NCBI RefSeq assembly: GCF_000410875.1
Contig: NZ_AROI01000002.1
Location: 124,001-188,000, forward strand
Origin: Halopseudomonas pelagia CL-AP6
GTDB lineage: Bacteria; Pseudomonadota; Gammaproteobacteria; Pseudomonadales; Pseudomonadaceae
Length of the DNA stretch: 64,000 nt
Direction: 5' to 3'
The translations under genes were made by a program, and so were the position numbers. Positions within the stretch are counted from its first letter, which is position 1, and every line of letters begins with the position of its first letter. Shown here one piece after another: positions 26,764 to 35,304 of this stretch. The notes below the pieces were generated by a model that was not told where the DNA came from, did not search any database, and was given only the letters and a program-made list of their open reading frames with translations.

Positions 26764-28143
26764 TTAACGCGCCAACAGCCCCGGCAACCAGGTAACCAGC
26801 CCCGGCCACAGCGCGACTATGATCAGCATCAGAATCTGTATGGCAATGAACGGCAAAACCCCGCGGTAGATCGCTGCGGTGGGTACGCTGGGTGGCGTGA
26901 CGCCGCGCAGGTAGAACAGCGCAAAGCCGAACGGCGGCGTCAGGAATGAGGTTTGCAAATTCAGCGCGATCATTACGCCGAGCCAGATCGGGTCCAGGCC
27001 CATCATTAGCAACACCGGGCCGACAATCGGCACCACAACAAAGGTGATCTCGATGAAATCGAGAATAAAGCCGAGCAGGAAGATCACCAGCATGACCAGC
27101 AATGTCGCGGTAAACAGACCACCGGGGAGTTGCTTGAACAGGCCGTGGATCATGTCCTCGCCACCAAAACCGCGGAACACCAGCGAGAAAATCGAGGCAC
27201 CGATCAGGATCATGAAGACCATGGCGCTGATATCGGTGGTCGCTGTTGTCACTTCACGCAAGCGCTTGAGCGTCAATTGCTGTTTGGCAATGGCCAGCAA
27301 GGTCGCCCCCACAGCGCCAACGGCGGCGGCCTCGGTGGGCGTGGCGATACCCCAGAGAATCGAGCCCAACACGGCGAGTATCAACAACAGCGGCGGAAAC
27401 AGTGCCGCAATCAGCTGACCAATGTGTAATTCTCCGCGTTCTTCCTTGCTCATGGCCGGCAGTTTGCTCGGCTGGCGCCAGGCGACCAGCGCCAGATAGA
27501 CCAGGTACAGCGTAACCAGTAATAGGCCGGGCAGCAGCGAGCCCATAAACAGATCGCCAACGGTGACCGTCTTCGGTGAGAAGATGCCCATACGTAGCTG
27601 CGCCTGCTGATAGGCGTTGGACAGCACATCGCCGAGCAGCACCAGCACGATGGACGGCGGAATGATTTGCCCCAGGGTACCGGTAGCGGCGAGCGTGCCG
27701 GTTGCTAGCGCCGGATCATAGCCGCGCTTGAGCATGGTCGGCAGCGCCAGCAGCCCCAGCGTCACCACGGTGGCGCCAACGATGCCGGTACTGGCGGCGA
27801 GCAGTGCGCCGACCAGACAGACCGAAAAAGCCAAGCCACCGCGCAACCCGCCGAACAGGCGCGACATGGATTCGAGCAGGTCTTCGGCAACCCGGGATTT
27901 TTCTAGCATCACGCCCATAAAAACGAACAGCGGTACCGCGAGCAGCGTCTGATTGTTCATGGTACCGAACAGCCGGCTGGGCAGGGCGCCGAAGAAGCTC
28001 GGATCGAAAACGCCGAGCAGCACGCCAGCGCCAGCGAACAACAGCGACAGACCGCCGAGGGTAAAGGCCACGGGGTAGCCCAGCATCAATGTCAGGCACA
28101 GGCAGATAAACAGCCCGATGGCCATGAATTCCGGCAGGCTCAC
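26764..28143 (-). CDS. TRAP transporter large permease, DctM type
   Basis: A 459-residue integral membrane protein with about 12 segments and the DctM signatures PLFVFMGVMLEKS, ASTGIVGATVVTLGLLALPTMLKRGYD and IIPPSIVLVLLGD. It forms the transport channel of a sodium-coupled TRAP system. It overlaps the dctQ-type gene by 4 bp. The C-terminal region (NLQTSFLTPPFGFALFYLRG) is intact. The substrate-binding subunit is probably the receptor encoded at 19869-20969. Confidence 0.93.
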   Translation of the reverse strand: MSLPEFMAIGLFICLCLTLMLGYPVAFTLGGLSLLFAGAGVLLGVFDPSFFGALPSRLFGTMNNQTLLAVPLFVFMGVMLEKSRVAEDLLESMSRLFGGLRGGLAFSVCLVGALLAASTGIVGATVVTLGLLALPTMLKRGYDPALATGTLAATGTLGQIIPPSIVLVLLGDVLSNAYQQAQLRMGIFSPKTVTVGDLFMGSLLPGLLLVTLYLVYLALVAWRQPSKLPAMSKEERGELHIGQLIAALFPPLLLILAVLGSILWGIATPTEAAAVGAVGATLLAIAKQQLTLKRLREVTTATTDISAMVFMILIGASIFSLVFRGFGGEDMIHGLFKQLPGGLFTATLLVMLVIFLLGFILDFIEITFVVVPIVGPVLLMMGLDPIWLGVMIALNLQTSFLTPPFGFALFYLRGVTPPSVPTAAIYRGVLPFIAIQILMLIIVALWPGLVTWLPGLLAR

Positions 28144-28715
28144 AGATGCTCTCCTGCTTGTTCAGTCACAGGGATGCTGGGCAGATGAGTGGGCAGCACC
28201 CCGGCAATGACGCAGGCGGTTTTGATGATCTGTGACAGCGCTTGCAGTAGCAGACTGCCGACCAGCAGCAGGATGATGCTCTTTTGCCAATACACCCAGG
28301 GCAGGCCACCGGCATCGGCTGAGCGTTCATTGCGTGCCCAGGAGACCGCCACATAATCCCAGCAATTCCAGGCCAGGAAGAGGCACATGGGCAGCAGGAA
28401 GATCAGGCTGCCGGTCAGGTCGACCAACGCCTGCCGACGGGGCGGCATGCTGCGGAAAAAGATATCTACCCGCACATGGGCGTCGCGCTGTAGGGCCCAG
28501 GCGGCGGCGCCCATGAACACCAGAGCGTGACAATACATCACTAACTCCTGGGTGGCGGTAGCACCCTGGTCAAAGCCGTAGCGCATCGCCACTACGAACA
28601 CCGTCAGCAGCACCATAGCCAGGGTCAGCCAACTCAGCACTCGGCCTATTAGGCTGTTGAGCGTATCGATCAGACGGGCAATGATCAGGCAGCTGGAGGC
28701 AAATCGAGCGGGCAT
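28140..28715 (-). CDS. TRAP transporter small permease, DctQ type
   Basis: A 191-residue protein with four membrane segments and the DctQ-type stretch ELVMYCHALVFMGAAAWALQRDAHVRVDIFF (only the central AAWALQRDAHVRVD part is strongly conserved). DctQ assembles with DctM and contacts the binding protein. The start at ATG 28715 has only a weak ribosome site, and a slightly later start cannot be excluded. The order Q-M without P is incomplete for a TRAP operon. Confidence 0.9.
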   Translation of the reverse strand: MPARFASSCLIIARLIDTLNSLIGRVLSWLTLAMVLLTVFVVAMRYGFDQGATATQELVMYCHALVFMGAAAWALQRDAHVRVDIFFRSMPPRRQALVDLTGSLIFLLPMCLFLAWNCWDYVAVSWARNERSADAGGLPWVYWQKSIILLLVGSLLLQALSQIIKTACVIAGVLPTHLPSIPVTEQAGEHL

Positions 28716-28794
28716 GGCAGGGGTGTTCCAAATAGAAGTGCCCCGGCAATCAGAGCCAGGGCAGGGTAACTACACCGGGTAAACGCGGTGCGTC

Positions 28795-29187
28795 TCAGGA
28801 CGGAATAATGCGCGTGCGACCACGATCATCAATGGCGACGAACACGAATATCGCTTCGGTCACCTTGCGGCTTTCGTCGTGGGCCAGATCTTCGCTCCAG
28901 ACCTCGACGAGCATCTTCACCGAGCTGCGACCGATGTCCAGCACATGGGCATGGAAGGCCAGCTGCGCACCGACGGGCACCGGTACCATAAAGCCCATGC
29001 GGTCGATGGCGACCGTCGCGACTCGGCCACGAGCTATACGCGCCGCGCTGCTGGAGCCGGCGATGTCCATCTGCGATACCAGCCAGCCGCCGTAAATATC
29101 ACCAAAACTATTGCCGTCGCGGGGCAGGGCGGTGATCTTCAGCGCCAGCTCGCCCTTGGGCAGCGGATCCTTGTCTGATTCGTGCAT
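28795..29187 (-). CDS. yciA: Acyl-CoA thioesterase, YciA-like hot-dog protein
   Basis: A 130-residue hot-dog-fold enzyme. It has the YciA-type segment GDIYGGWLVSQMDIAGSSSA, where D-x-GGW-x-x-S-x-x-D covers the active-site aspartate, and a basic RGRVATVAIDRMGF strand. It hydrolyses acyl-CoA thioesters of varied chain length in the cytoplasm. The gene stands alone between the TRAP permease genes and the arsenic cluster. Confidence 0.9.
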   Translation of the reverse strand: MHESDKDPLPKGELALKITALPRDGNSFGDIYGGWLVSQMDIAGSSSAARIARGRVATVAIDRMGFMVPVPVGAQLAFHAHVLDIGRSSVKMLVEVWSEDLAHDESRKVTEAIFVFVAIDDRGRTRIIPS

Positions 29188-29365
29188 GGATTACTCGAAT
29201 AATGGTCTGTTGTATTTGTTGTCTTCACTCATGCGGTGAATGATTGTTGACATTCGCAAAGCAGCGCTATGGTAAGGGATTGCGGGCTGCGTCTCAATCT
29301 TTGTCTGCCGCGCAGTGCCCCGCCGTATAGGCACCGCATCAGGTTGCAGCCACGCGCTAAAGGGT

Positions 29366-30025
29366 TCAGGGCGCGTTGCGCTGGGTCGGGCTTTTGTTGA
29401 ACGCGGGAATTCGCTGCTGCGGGTCATCTTCGGCCCGTTGGTGCTGGGTGGCACTGGCCCACCAATCGAGTTGCTCGAATGTGCGTGCCAGGTAACCGTC
29501 CCAGCGTGTCGAGTCGGTTTCAGCCGACCAACTGCCGTCTTCATTCAGCACGTTTTGTGCCTCAGGCACATGAATCATCGCCGACACCGGCAGGCAGCCC
29601 ATTTCCGACAGGAAGCTGCGCATTCCCACTGCAGCACGCACGCCGCCCCATTGGCCGGCCGAGTAGGTAACAATGGCGCTGGGTTTGTAGGAAAACAGCG
29701 AGCTGCCGAAATGATTCAGCAGGTGTGCCAATGCCGGACTCATCGAATGATTGTATTCCGGGCTGACCATCACGTAGCCGTCGGCGGCCTGGATTTTCTC
29801 GGCCAGGCTGTCCAGGGCTGCGGGCGCCTTGCCTGCGGCATAGGCAAAATGCGGTTTGAATACCGTGCCCAGGTCGTAGTCCAAGGGGTCAATCAGCTCT
29901 GCTGAATTGTCTGTCGCCTCTATGTACGCCAGACAGGCACGGGCTACGCGCAGACCCAGGTGTGCGGGCCGCGGCGGCGTGCTGTCCCGGGTTGTGCCGA
30001 GAAAGATCAGGAAGTGGTTAGGCAT
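29366..30025 (-). CDS. NAD(P)H-dependent FMN reductase in the arsenic operon
   Basis: A flavodoxin-like protein of 219 residues. The FMN-site motif [19 protein letters not shown] and the phosphate loop GTTRDST near the N-terminus are typical of the FMN_red family. I start it at ATG 30025 because GGAGAAG precedes it; this overlaps the acr3 stop by 8 bp, so the genes are probably coupled. It is not ArsH by motif, although it occupies the place ArsH often has. It may protect against redox stress from arsenicals or have an unrelated quinone-reductase role. Confidence 0.85.
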   Translation of the reverse strand: MPNHFLIFLGTTRDSTPPRPAHLGLRVARACLAYIEATDNSAELIDPLDYDLGTVFKPHFAYAAGKAPAALDSLAEKIQAADGYVMVSPEYNHSMSPALAHLLNHFGSSLFSYKPSAIVTYSAGQWGGVRAAVGMRSFLSEMGCLPVSAMIHVPEAQNVLNEDGSWSAETDSTRWDGYLARTFEQLDWWASATQHQRAEDDPQQRIPAFNKSPTQRNAP

Positions 30026-31133
30026 TATCTTCTCCATCAGGGGCATGTTCCGCCAATATACTGGGCGTTTGCTCGGCGTCATTAGCCGGAAACCAGTGTT
30101 GCGTGCGGTTGGCAAACGCCACCAGCGACAGCATCACCGGCACCTCCACCAACACGCCCACCACGGTCACCAGTGCCGCTCCAGAATTGAGACCGAACAT
30201 GCCGATGGCCACGGCAACGGCTAGTTCGAAGAAGTTCGAGGTGCCGATCATTGCGCAGGGCGCGGCGACGTTGAACGGCACCTTCCATACTTTGGCTGCC
30301 GCATAGCCAAGTGCGAAGATGCCATAAGACTGGATCAGCAGCGGTATCGCGATCAGACCGATCAGTAGTGGTTGTTCCAGAATGACATTGCCCTGGAAAC
30401 CAAACAGTAGCACCACCGTGGCCAGCAGCCCGAGCACCGAAAAAGGCTTCACTCTGGACGTGAAGCGCTTTACCGCTTGCTCCGCCGCGGGCTTGGAACT
30501 GGCGCCCGCGCTAATCTTCCAGCGGGTCAGCACCCCGGCGATCAACGGGATCAGTACATACAGACCCACCGACAGAATCAGCGTAGCCCAGGGCACTTCG
30601 ATATCCGTGACGCCCAGCAACAGCGCCACAATGGGGGCGAAGGCGAAAATCATGATGACGTCGTTAAGAGCGACCTGGGCCAAGGTGTAATTGGGGTCGC
30701 CCTTGGTCAGTTGCGACCAGACGAAGACCATTGCGGTGCAAGGTGCAGCGCCGAGCAGGATCAGGCCGGCAATGTATTGACTGGCGTTGGCTGGATCGAT
30801 CAGGTCAATAAAGAAGTAGTGAAAAAACAGCACACCCAAGCCGGCCATGGTGAAGGGCTTGATCAGCCAGTTCACCACCAGGGTAATGATCAGGCCTTTG
30901 GGCCGCTCGTGGATACGCTTGAGGCTGCTGAAATCCACCGAAACCATCATCGGGTAGACCATAAACCAGATCAGCACCGCGACGACAAAGTTGACTGAGC
31001 CGTATTCCATTGATGCCAGCCATTGGAAGCCGCCGGGCAACAGGTTGCCCAGAGCAATGCCCGCAGCGATGGCCAGTGCCACCCAGACGGACAGGTAGCG
31101 CTCGAAAGCCGAGATGGAGGTGCTGTTACTCAT
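30018..31133 (-). CDS. acr3: Arsenite efflux transporter, ACR3 family
   Basis: A 371-residue membrane protein with ten segments. The essential ACR3 cysteine is present at C132 in [13 protein letters not shown], along with the ANWLIKPF-like [11 protein letters not shown] loop and the late glutamate motif [20 protein letters not shown]. It exports As(III) as arsenite or antimonite using the proton gradient. It overlaps arsR by 8 bp and the flavin reductase by 8 bp, making a compact three-gene operon. No arsenate reductase (arsC) is visible, so resistance to As(V) would need a gene elsewhere. Confidence 0.95.
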   Translation of the reverse strand: MSNSTSISAFERYLSVWVALAIAAGIALGNLLPGGFQWLASMEYGSVNFVVAVLIWFMVYPMMVSVDFSSLKRIHERPKGLIITLVVNWLIKPFTMAGLGVLFFHYFFIDLIDPANASQYIAGLILLGAAPCTAMVFVWSQLTKGDPNYTLAQVALNDVIMIFAFAPIVALLLGVTDIEVPWATLILSVGLYVLIPLIAGVLTRWKISAGASSKPAAEQAVKRFTSRVKPFSVLGLLATVVLLFGFQGNVILEQPLLIGLIAIPLLIQSYGIFALGYAAAKVWKVPFNVAAPCAMIGTSNFFELAVAVAIGMFGLNSGAALVTVVGVLVEVPVMLSLVAFANRTQHWFPANDAEQTPSILAEHAPDGEDNA

Positions 31134-31464
31134 GGCTACTACTCCGGTCGGGAATGCTGCAGTCCTGGTTCTGAGTGGCCGCTTGGCCGATGGCGTTACC
31201 TAGCCAATCTGCCAGCGTGCACAGGATTGCTGGATTGAGCGAATAACAGATGCGCGGGTGCTCTATTTCACCGGTTATTACCCTGGACTCCTTGAGGATG
31301 CGCAGGTGTTCGGACACAGTAGATTGGGCCAGACCAATTTCGTCGACAATGTCTCCGCCGATACAACTGTGGCGATCAGCCAGCAGCTGTACGATGCGAA
31401 TTCGTGCGGGATGGCCCAGCGCTTTGGCTATATTGGCTAGAACAAAGGCGTCAGTTTCAGGCAT
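31126..31464 (-). CDS. arsR: ArsR-family arsenic-responsive repressor
   Basis: A 112-residue winged-helix repressor with recognition helix [19 protein letters not shown] start it at ATG 31464 (MPETDAFVL); an in-frame TTG at 31470 is less likely. The classical ELCVCDL metal site is replaced by [13 protein letters not shown], with further cysteines near residues 77, 86 and 102, so As(III) is probably bound by a different cysteine set. It is the first gene of the arsR-acr3-flavin reductase operon and should repress it until arsenite binds. An inverted repeat lies just upstream. Confidence 0.92.
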   Translation of the reverse strand: MPETDAFVLANIAKALGHPARIRIVQLLADRHSCIGGDIVDEIGLAQSTVSEHLRILKESRVITGEIEHPRICYSLNPAILCTLADWLGNAIGQAATQNQDCSIPDRSSSHE

Positions 31465-31476
31465 AAGCAAGCTTTT

Positions 31477-31499
31477 ATCGTTGATCGTCGTTTAACGAT
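31477..31499. promoter_or_regulatory. Candidate ArsR operator
   Basis: ATCGTT (31477-31482) and AACGAT (31494-31499) form a perfect inverted repeat with an 11-bp spacer, 13 bp from the arsR start. Position and symmetry suit autorepression. Confidence 0.5.
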
Positions 31500-31577
31500 A
31501 CTACTATTTTCCGATAATGCCAATTGTCTGTGGTTAGTCTTTGAGCGGGATCGGATGGGTTGCCGGCGTTCACACAA

Positions 31578-31622
31578 CTGTCATAAACAACGCATAGAGT
31601 TGTCACACAGCTTCCAGATAAT
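31578..31622 (+). promoter_or_regulatory. Pho box and -10 element of pstS
   Basis: Three 11-bp units lie in phase: CTGTCATAAAC (31578), AACGCATAGAG (31589, degenerate) and TTGTCACACAG (31600). GATAAT at 31617-31622 follows the last TTGTCAC by 10 bases, the spacing expected for a PhoB-activated promoter lacking a -35. Confidence 0.82.
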
Positions 31623-31662
31623 CGGTCGCGTGATGCCAATACATCCGTTCTAGGAGAACACT

Positions 31663-32634
31663 ATGAAATTGAAGCAACTGTGTGCCGCTGTCGCCTTCGC
31701 TACCGCTGGGTTCAGCATGACTGCCATGGCTGAAATCGATTCCGCCCTGCCTGATTACGAGCGCGTTGGCGGTGTGTCCGGCAACCTGTCGAGCATCGGT
31801 TCAGACACGCTGAACAACCTGATGACCCTGTGGGCTGAAGAATTCAACAAGTTCTACCCTAACGTCAATGTCCAGATCCAGGGTGCTGGTTCCTCTACTG
31901 CGCCGCCAGCGATCACCGAAGGTACCGCCAACCTGGCCCCGATGAGCCGCGCGATGCGTGATTCGGAGATCAAGACTTTCGAAGAGCGTCATGGTTATGC
32001 ACCTTACGCGCTTCCTGTAGCAGTCGACATGTTGGCGGTGTACGTCAACAAGGACAACCCAATTGAAGGTCTGTCCATACCTCAGGTTGACGCCATCTTC
32101 TCTGCTACTCGCCGTTGCGGTGGAAGTGAAGATATCACTCGCTGGGGTCAGCTGGGCATGAGCGGCGCGTGGGATAACCGCGATTTCGCTATCTACGGTC
32201 GTAACGCCGTATCCGGCACCTATGGTTACTTCAAGGACAACGCCCTGTGTGGTGGTGACTTCAAGTCCAGTGTTAATGAGCAGCCTGGTTCTTCTTCCGT
32301 AGTACAGGGCGTGACCGAGTCCATCAATGGTATCGGTTACTCCGGTATTGGCTACCGCACTTCGGGCGTCCGTATCGTACCGCTGTCAGCCGAGGAAGGT
32401 GGTGAGTTCGTCGAGGCGAGTGCTGAAAACGCAGAAGCTGGTACTTATCCGCTGGCGCGTTACCTCTATGTTTATATCAACAAGAACCCTAGCCAGGATC
32501 TGGACCCGCTGACGCGTGAATTCGTCAAGATGCTGTACTCGAAGACGGGTCAGGCGACTGTTGATCGTGACGGTTACGTGCCCCTGCCGAACTCGGTAGG
32601 CGAGAAGGTCAAGAGCGAGCTGGGTATCAACTGA
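31663..32634 (+). CDS. pstS: Phosphate-binding protein PstS
   Basis: A 323-residue periplasmic phosphate receptor with a signal peptide (1-24, ending AMA). The phosphate-site segments are visible: [39 protein letters not shown], and [12 protein letters not shown]. This is the Pseudomonas type of PstS, distinct in sequence from the E. coli protein. It is the first gene of the pst region, has its own Pho box, and is followed by a strong terminator that should make its message more abundant than that of the membrane subunits. Confidence 0.96.
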   Translation: MKLKQLCAAVAFATAGFSMTAMAEIDSALPDYERVGGVSGNLSSIGSDTLNNLMTLWAEEFNKFYPNVNVQIQGAGSSTAPPAITEGTANLAPMSRAMRDSEIKTFEERHGYAPYALPVAVDMLAVYVNKDNPIEGLSIPQVDAIFSATRRCGGSEDITRWGQLGMSGAWDNRDFAIYGRNAVSGTYGYFKDNALCGGDFKSSVNEQPGSSSVVQGVTESINGIGYSGIGYRTSGVRIVPLSAEEGGEFVEASAENAEAGTYPLARYLYVYINKNPSQDLDPLTREFVKMLYSKTGQATVDRDGYVPLPNSVGEKVKSELGIN

Positions 32635-32670
32635 TACGCTTTTGCTCCGCTGCCAAGGACGGCAGGCAGA

Positions 32671-32698
32671 AAAAGAGGCCCAATGGGCCTCTTTTTTT
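32671..32698 (+). terminator. Rho-independent terminator after pstS
   Basis: AAAAGAGGCCC, loop AAT and GGGCCTCTTTT form an 11-bp stem followed by further T residues. It separates pstS from pstC. Confidence 0.92.
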
Positions 32699-32917
32699 AT
32701 CAAAAATCGCATGTGCTCTGCCATCGTCAGATGACGATCAGCTGGAAATGGCGGTTTCTTGGTGACCGATGATGGATGCCTGTCTTCGCGGGCTTCAATC
32801 TGCCGGCTCAGCGTTTTCGGGCTTGCCCCGACCTAGCCAATTTGTTCCTTTAAGTTTGGCATGCCGAGCTTGATGGCCTGTAGCGGCCTGGGAACGAAAT
32901 ATGAAGCTGACACCGTT

Positions 32918-32939
32918 CTGTAACATGAATGTCACATTG
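32918..32939 (+). promoter_or_regulatory. Second Pho box, upstream of pstC
   Basis: Two adjacent 11-bp units, CTGTAACATGA and ATGTCACATTG, resemble the PhoB consensus. A weak -10 (TAGCCT, 32946-32951) lies 10 bases after the second GTCAC unit. Because a terminator closes pstS, pstCAB-phoU probably start from here. Confidence 0.7.
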
Positions 32940-32991
32940 CCCATTTAGCCTTGACTGGCCGTGATGGCATGATCGGAAAGAGTGGCCAGAA

Positions 32992-35283
32992 ATGACTGAT
33001 ATAACCTCGACGATGACTAAAGACACGCCCAAGCGCTCGCTGTTGCCCAGCGCAGAAGCTCGACGCTCCTTGCGCAAGCGGCGCATGTTCAAAGATGGCG
33101 CTTCGCGTTGGGGTATTACCATTGCCGGTTTCGGCGTGGTTGCCGCCTTGGCGATGATCTTCGTCTACCTGTTCTATGAAGTGGCACCCATCCTTAAAGG
33201 CGCCGCCGTTACCCCGCTGGCCAATTACGAGATTCCTGTCTCCGGGGCGGATACCAATAGTATCTTGATCGAGCGGTATGAAGAGCTGGGCGTGGAATAC
33301 AGTAATGATGGCCAAGTCACCTTCTTTGAGCTGGATGATGGCGAAATTCGCTCGCAGATCTCCCTGAACCTGCCTGAAGGCGCTGAGATAACCAGTTACG
33401 CCAACGGCGAGTTCGTTAATGATTATACCGCCCACGGCCTGAGCAATGGCCAGGTCAAGGTGGTGCGCCACTCCTATGATCTGACCTTCCCCAACGGGCA
33501 GCGCTATATCACCCCGAAACTTGAATATCCGATGGGGGAGGCGCCGTTGGTGCTGGATGAGCAAGGGCAAGCGATCGAATTACTGGCGATCGAAAGCGTC
33601 GTGCGCGGACGCACGGGTACCATGATCGCTGGCGTGACCGCAGACGACCGCTTGCTACTGAGCAGCTTCACCAGCCGGGAAAATCTGATGACCGGTGAAG
33701 TGACCGTCAGCAGTGATACCTATGAGCTGCCGCCGATCCCCGGTGAGCCGGTCAAGCTGCTGTTGGATAAAACGCTGCGCAGCCTGTTTATCGCCGACAG
33801 TGTCGGCAATATCCATTATTACGACGTCAGTCAGCCAAAAAATGCGCGTCTGGTTGCCAGCGTCAGTGTCGGTAGTCCGATTACGGCAATGGAGTTTCTG
33901 GTTGGCACCGTGTCGCTGGTGGTGGGTACTGAGTCCGGCGAGTTGAGCCAGTGGTTTCTGGTGCGTGATGAGCAGAATCAGTACGACCTGACGCGCGTAC
34001 GCGATTTTGACTCCCATGGTGCGGCAATCAGCGCGATAGCGCCGGAATACAACCGTAAGGGATTTATTGCTGCGGATGTTGAGGGGCAGATCGGCGTGCA
34101 CTACGGTACGTCATCGCGCACCCTCTATCTTGATTCCTATGTCGACAAACCCATCAGCAAGGTCGCTGTCTCGCCTTTTAATGGTCGGATTGCAGCGCTG
34201 GACGTGGACGGCCGGGTACATGTGGCGGAGTTGTGGAACGAGCATCCCCAGCTGTCCTTTAAAGCCATGTGGAACAAGGTCTGGTATGAAGGGCGCGCTG
34301 ATCCAGCGTATATCTGGCAGTCGTCTTCCGCCTCGGATGAATTCGAGTCCAAGTTCAGTCTGGTACCGCTCTCGGTGGGTACGCTGAAAGCGGCGTTTTA
34401 CGCCATGTTGTTTGCCATGCCACTGGCCATTGCCGGTGCTATTTACACCGCCTATTTCATGACGCCCAAGCTGCGTGGCCTGGTCAAGCCTACTATTGAA
34501 ATCATGGAGGCGCTGCCGACCGTTATTCTCGGTTTTTTGGCTGGGCTCTGGTTGGCCCCGTTCACTGAGGATCACCTGCCGGCGATCTTCAGTATCCTGT
34601 TTCTGCTACCCATCCTGATGCTGTGTTTTGGCTTCTTCTGGTCCAGGCTTTTGCCGGAGGGCATTCGCAAGCTGGTACCGGAAGGTTGGGAAGCGGTGCT
34701 GCTGGTGCCTTTGATCATCGGTTTCGTCTGGTTCAGCGTCGTCATCAGCCCCTTTATCGAGATCTGGTTCTTTAACGGCAGCGCCCGCCAGTGGATGACC
34801 GATGTCGGCATCAACTACGAGCAACGCAATGCTTTGATTGTAGGTATCGCCATGGGCTTTGCGGTTATTCCGACCATCTTTTCGATTGCAGAAGACGCTG
34901 TATTCACGGTGCCGCGACACTTGACCCAAGGCTCGTTGGCACTCGGTGCTACGCGTTGGCAAACCGTTGTCGGCGTGGTCTTGCCGACCGCCAGCCCAGG
35001 GATCTTTTCGGCAGTCATGATGGGTTTTGGCCGTGCGGTAGGCGAGACCATGATTGTGTTGATGGCCACCGGTAATACGCCGGTGATCAATTTCAATATC
35101 TTCGAGGGCATGCGTACCTTGTCCGCAAACATCGCCGTGGAGTTGCCGGAAACTGCGGTGGGCTCCTCGCACTTCCGCGTGCTGTTTCTCGCGGCCTTGG
35201 TACTGCTGGCGCTGACCTTTGTGGTCAACACCATTGCTGAAATTGTGCGTCAGCGGTTGCGTACCCGCTACAGCAACCTGTGA
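32992..35283 (+). CDS. pstC: Phosphate ABC transporter permease PstC, long form
   Basis: A 763-residue protein, more than twice the length of E. coli PstC. One membrane segment (about 40-65) is followed by a periplasmic domain of roughly 380 residues, then the six-segment permease domain from about residue 460. The permease coupling loop LTQGSLALGATRWQTVVGVVLP is clear near 640-660. The long form is usual in pseudomonads; the extra domain has repeated beta-strand character and may contact PstS. An in-frame ATG at 33019 is an alternative start. PstC and PstA form the channel of the phosphate importer. Confidence 0.94.
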   Translation: MTDITSTMTKDTPKRSLLPSAEARRSLRKRRMFKDGASRWGITIAGFGVVAALAMIFVYLFYEVAPILKGAAVTPLANYEIPVSGADTNSILIERYEELGVEYSNDGQVTFFELDDGEIRSQISLNLPEGAEITSYANGEFVNDYTAHGLSNGQVKVVRHSYDLTFPNGQRYITPKLEYPMGEAPLVLDEQGQAIELLAIESVVRGRTGTMIAGVTADDRLLLSSFTSRENLMTGEVTVSSDTYELPPIPGEPVKLLLDKTLRSLFIADSVGNIHYYDVSQPKNARLVASVSVGSPITAMEFLVGTVSLVVGTESGELSQWFLVRDEQNQYDLTRVRDFDSHGAAISAIAPEYNRKGFIAADVEGQIGVHYGTSSRTLYLDSYVDKPISKVAVSPFNGRIAALDVDGRVHVAELWNEHPQLSFKAMWNKVWYEGRADPAYIWQSSSASDEFESKFSLVPLSVGTLKAAFYAMLFAMPLAIAGAIYTAYFMTPKLRGLVKPTIEIMEALPTVILGFLAGLWLAPFTEDHLPAIFSILFLLPILMLCFGFFWSRLLPEGIRKLVPEGWEAVLLVPLIIGFVWFSVVISPFIEIWFFNGSARQWMTDVGINYEQRNALIVGIAMGFAVIPTIFSIAEDAVFTVPRHLTQGSLALGATRWQTVVGVVLPTASPGIFSAVMMGFGRAVGETMIVLMATGNTPVINFNIFEGMRTLSANIAVELPETAVGSSHFRVLFLAALVLLALTFVVNTIAEIVRQRLRTRYSNL

Positions 35284-35304
35284 TCACCGGATAGGGGAAA
35301 GAAG

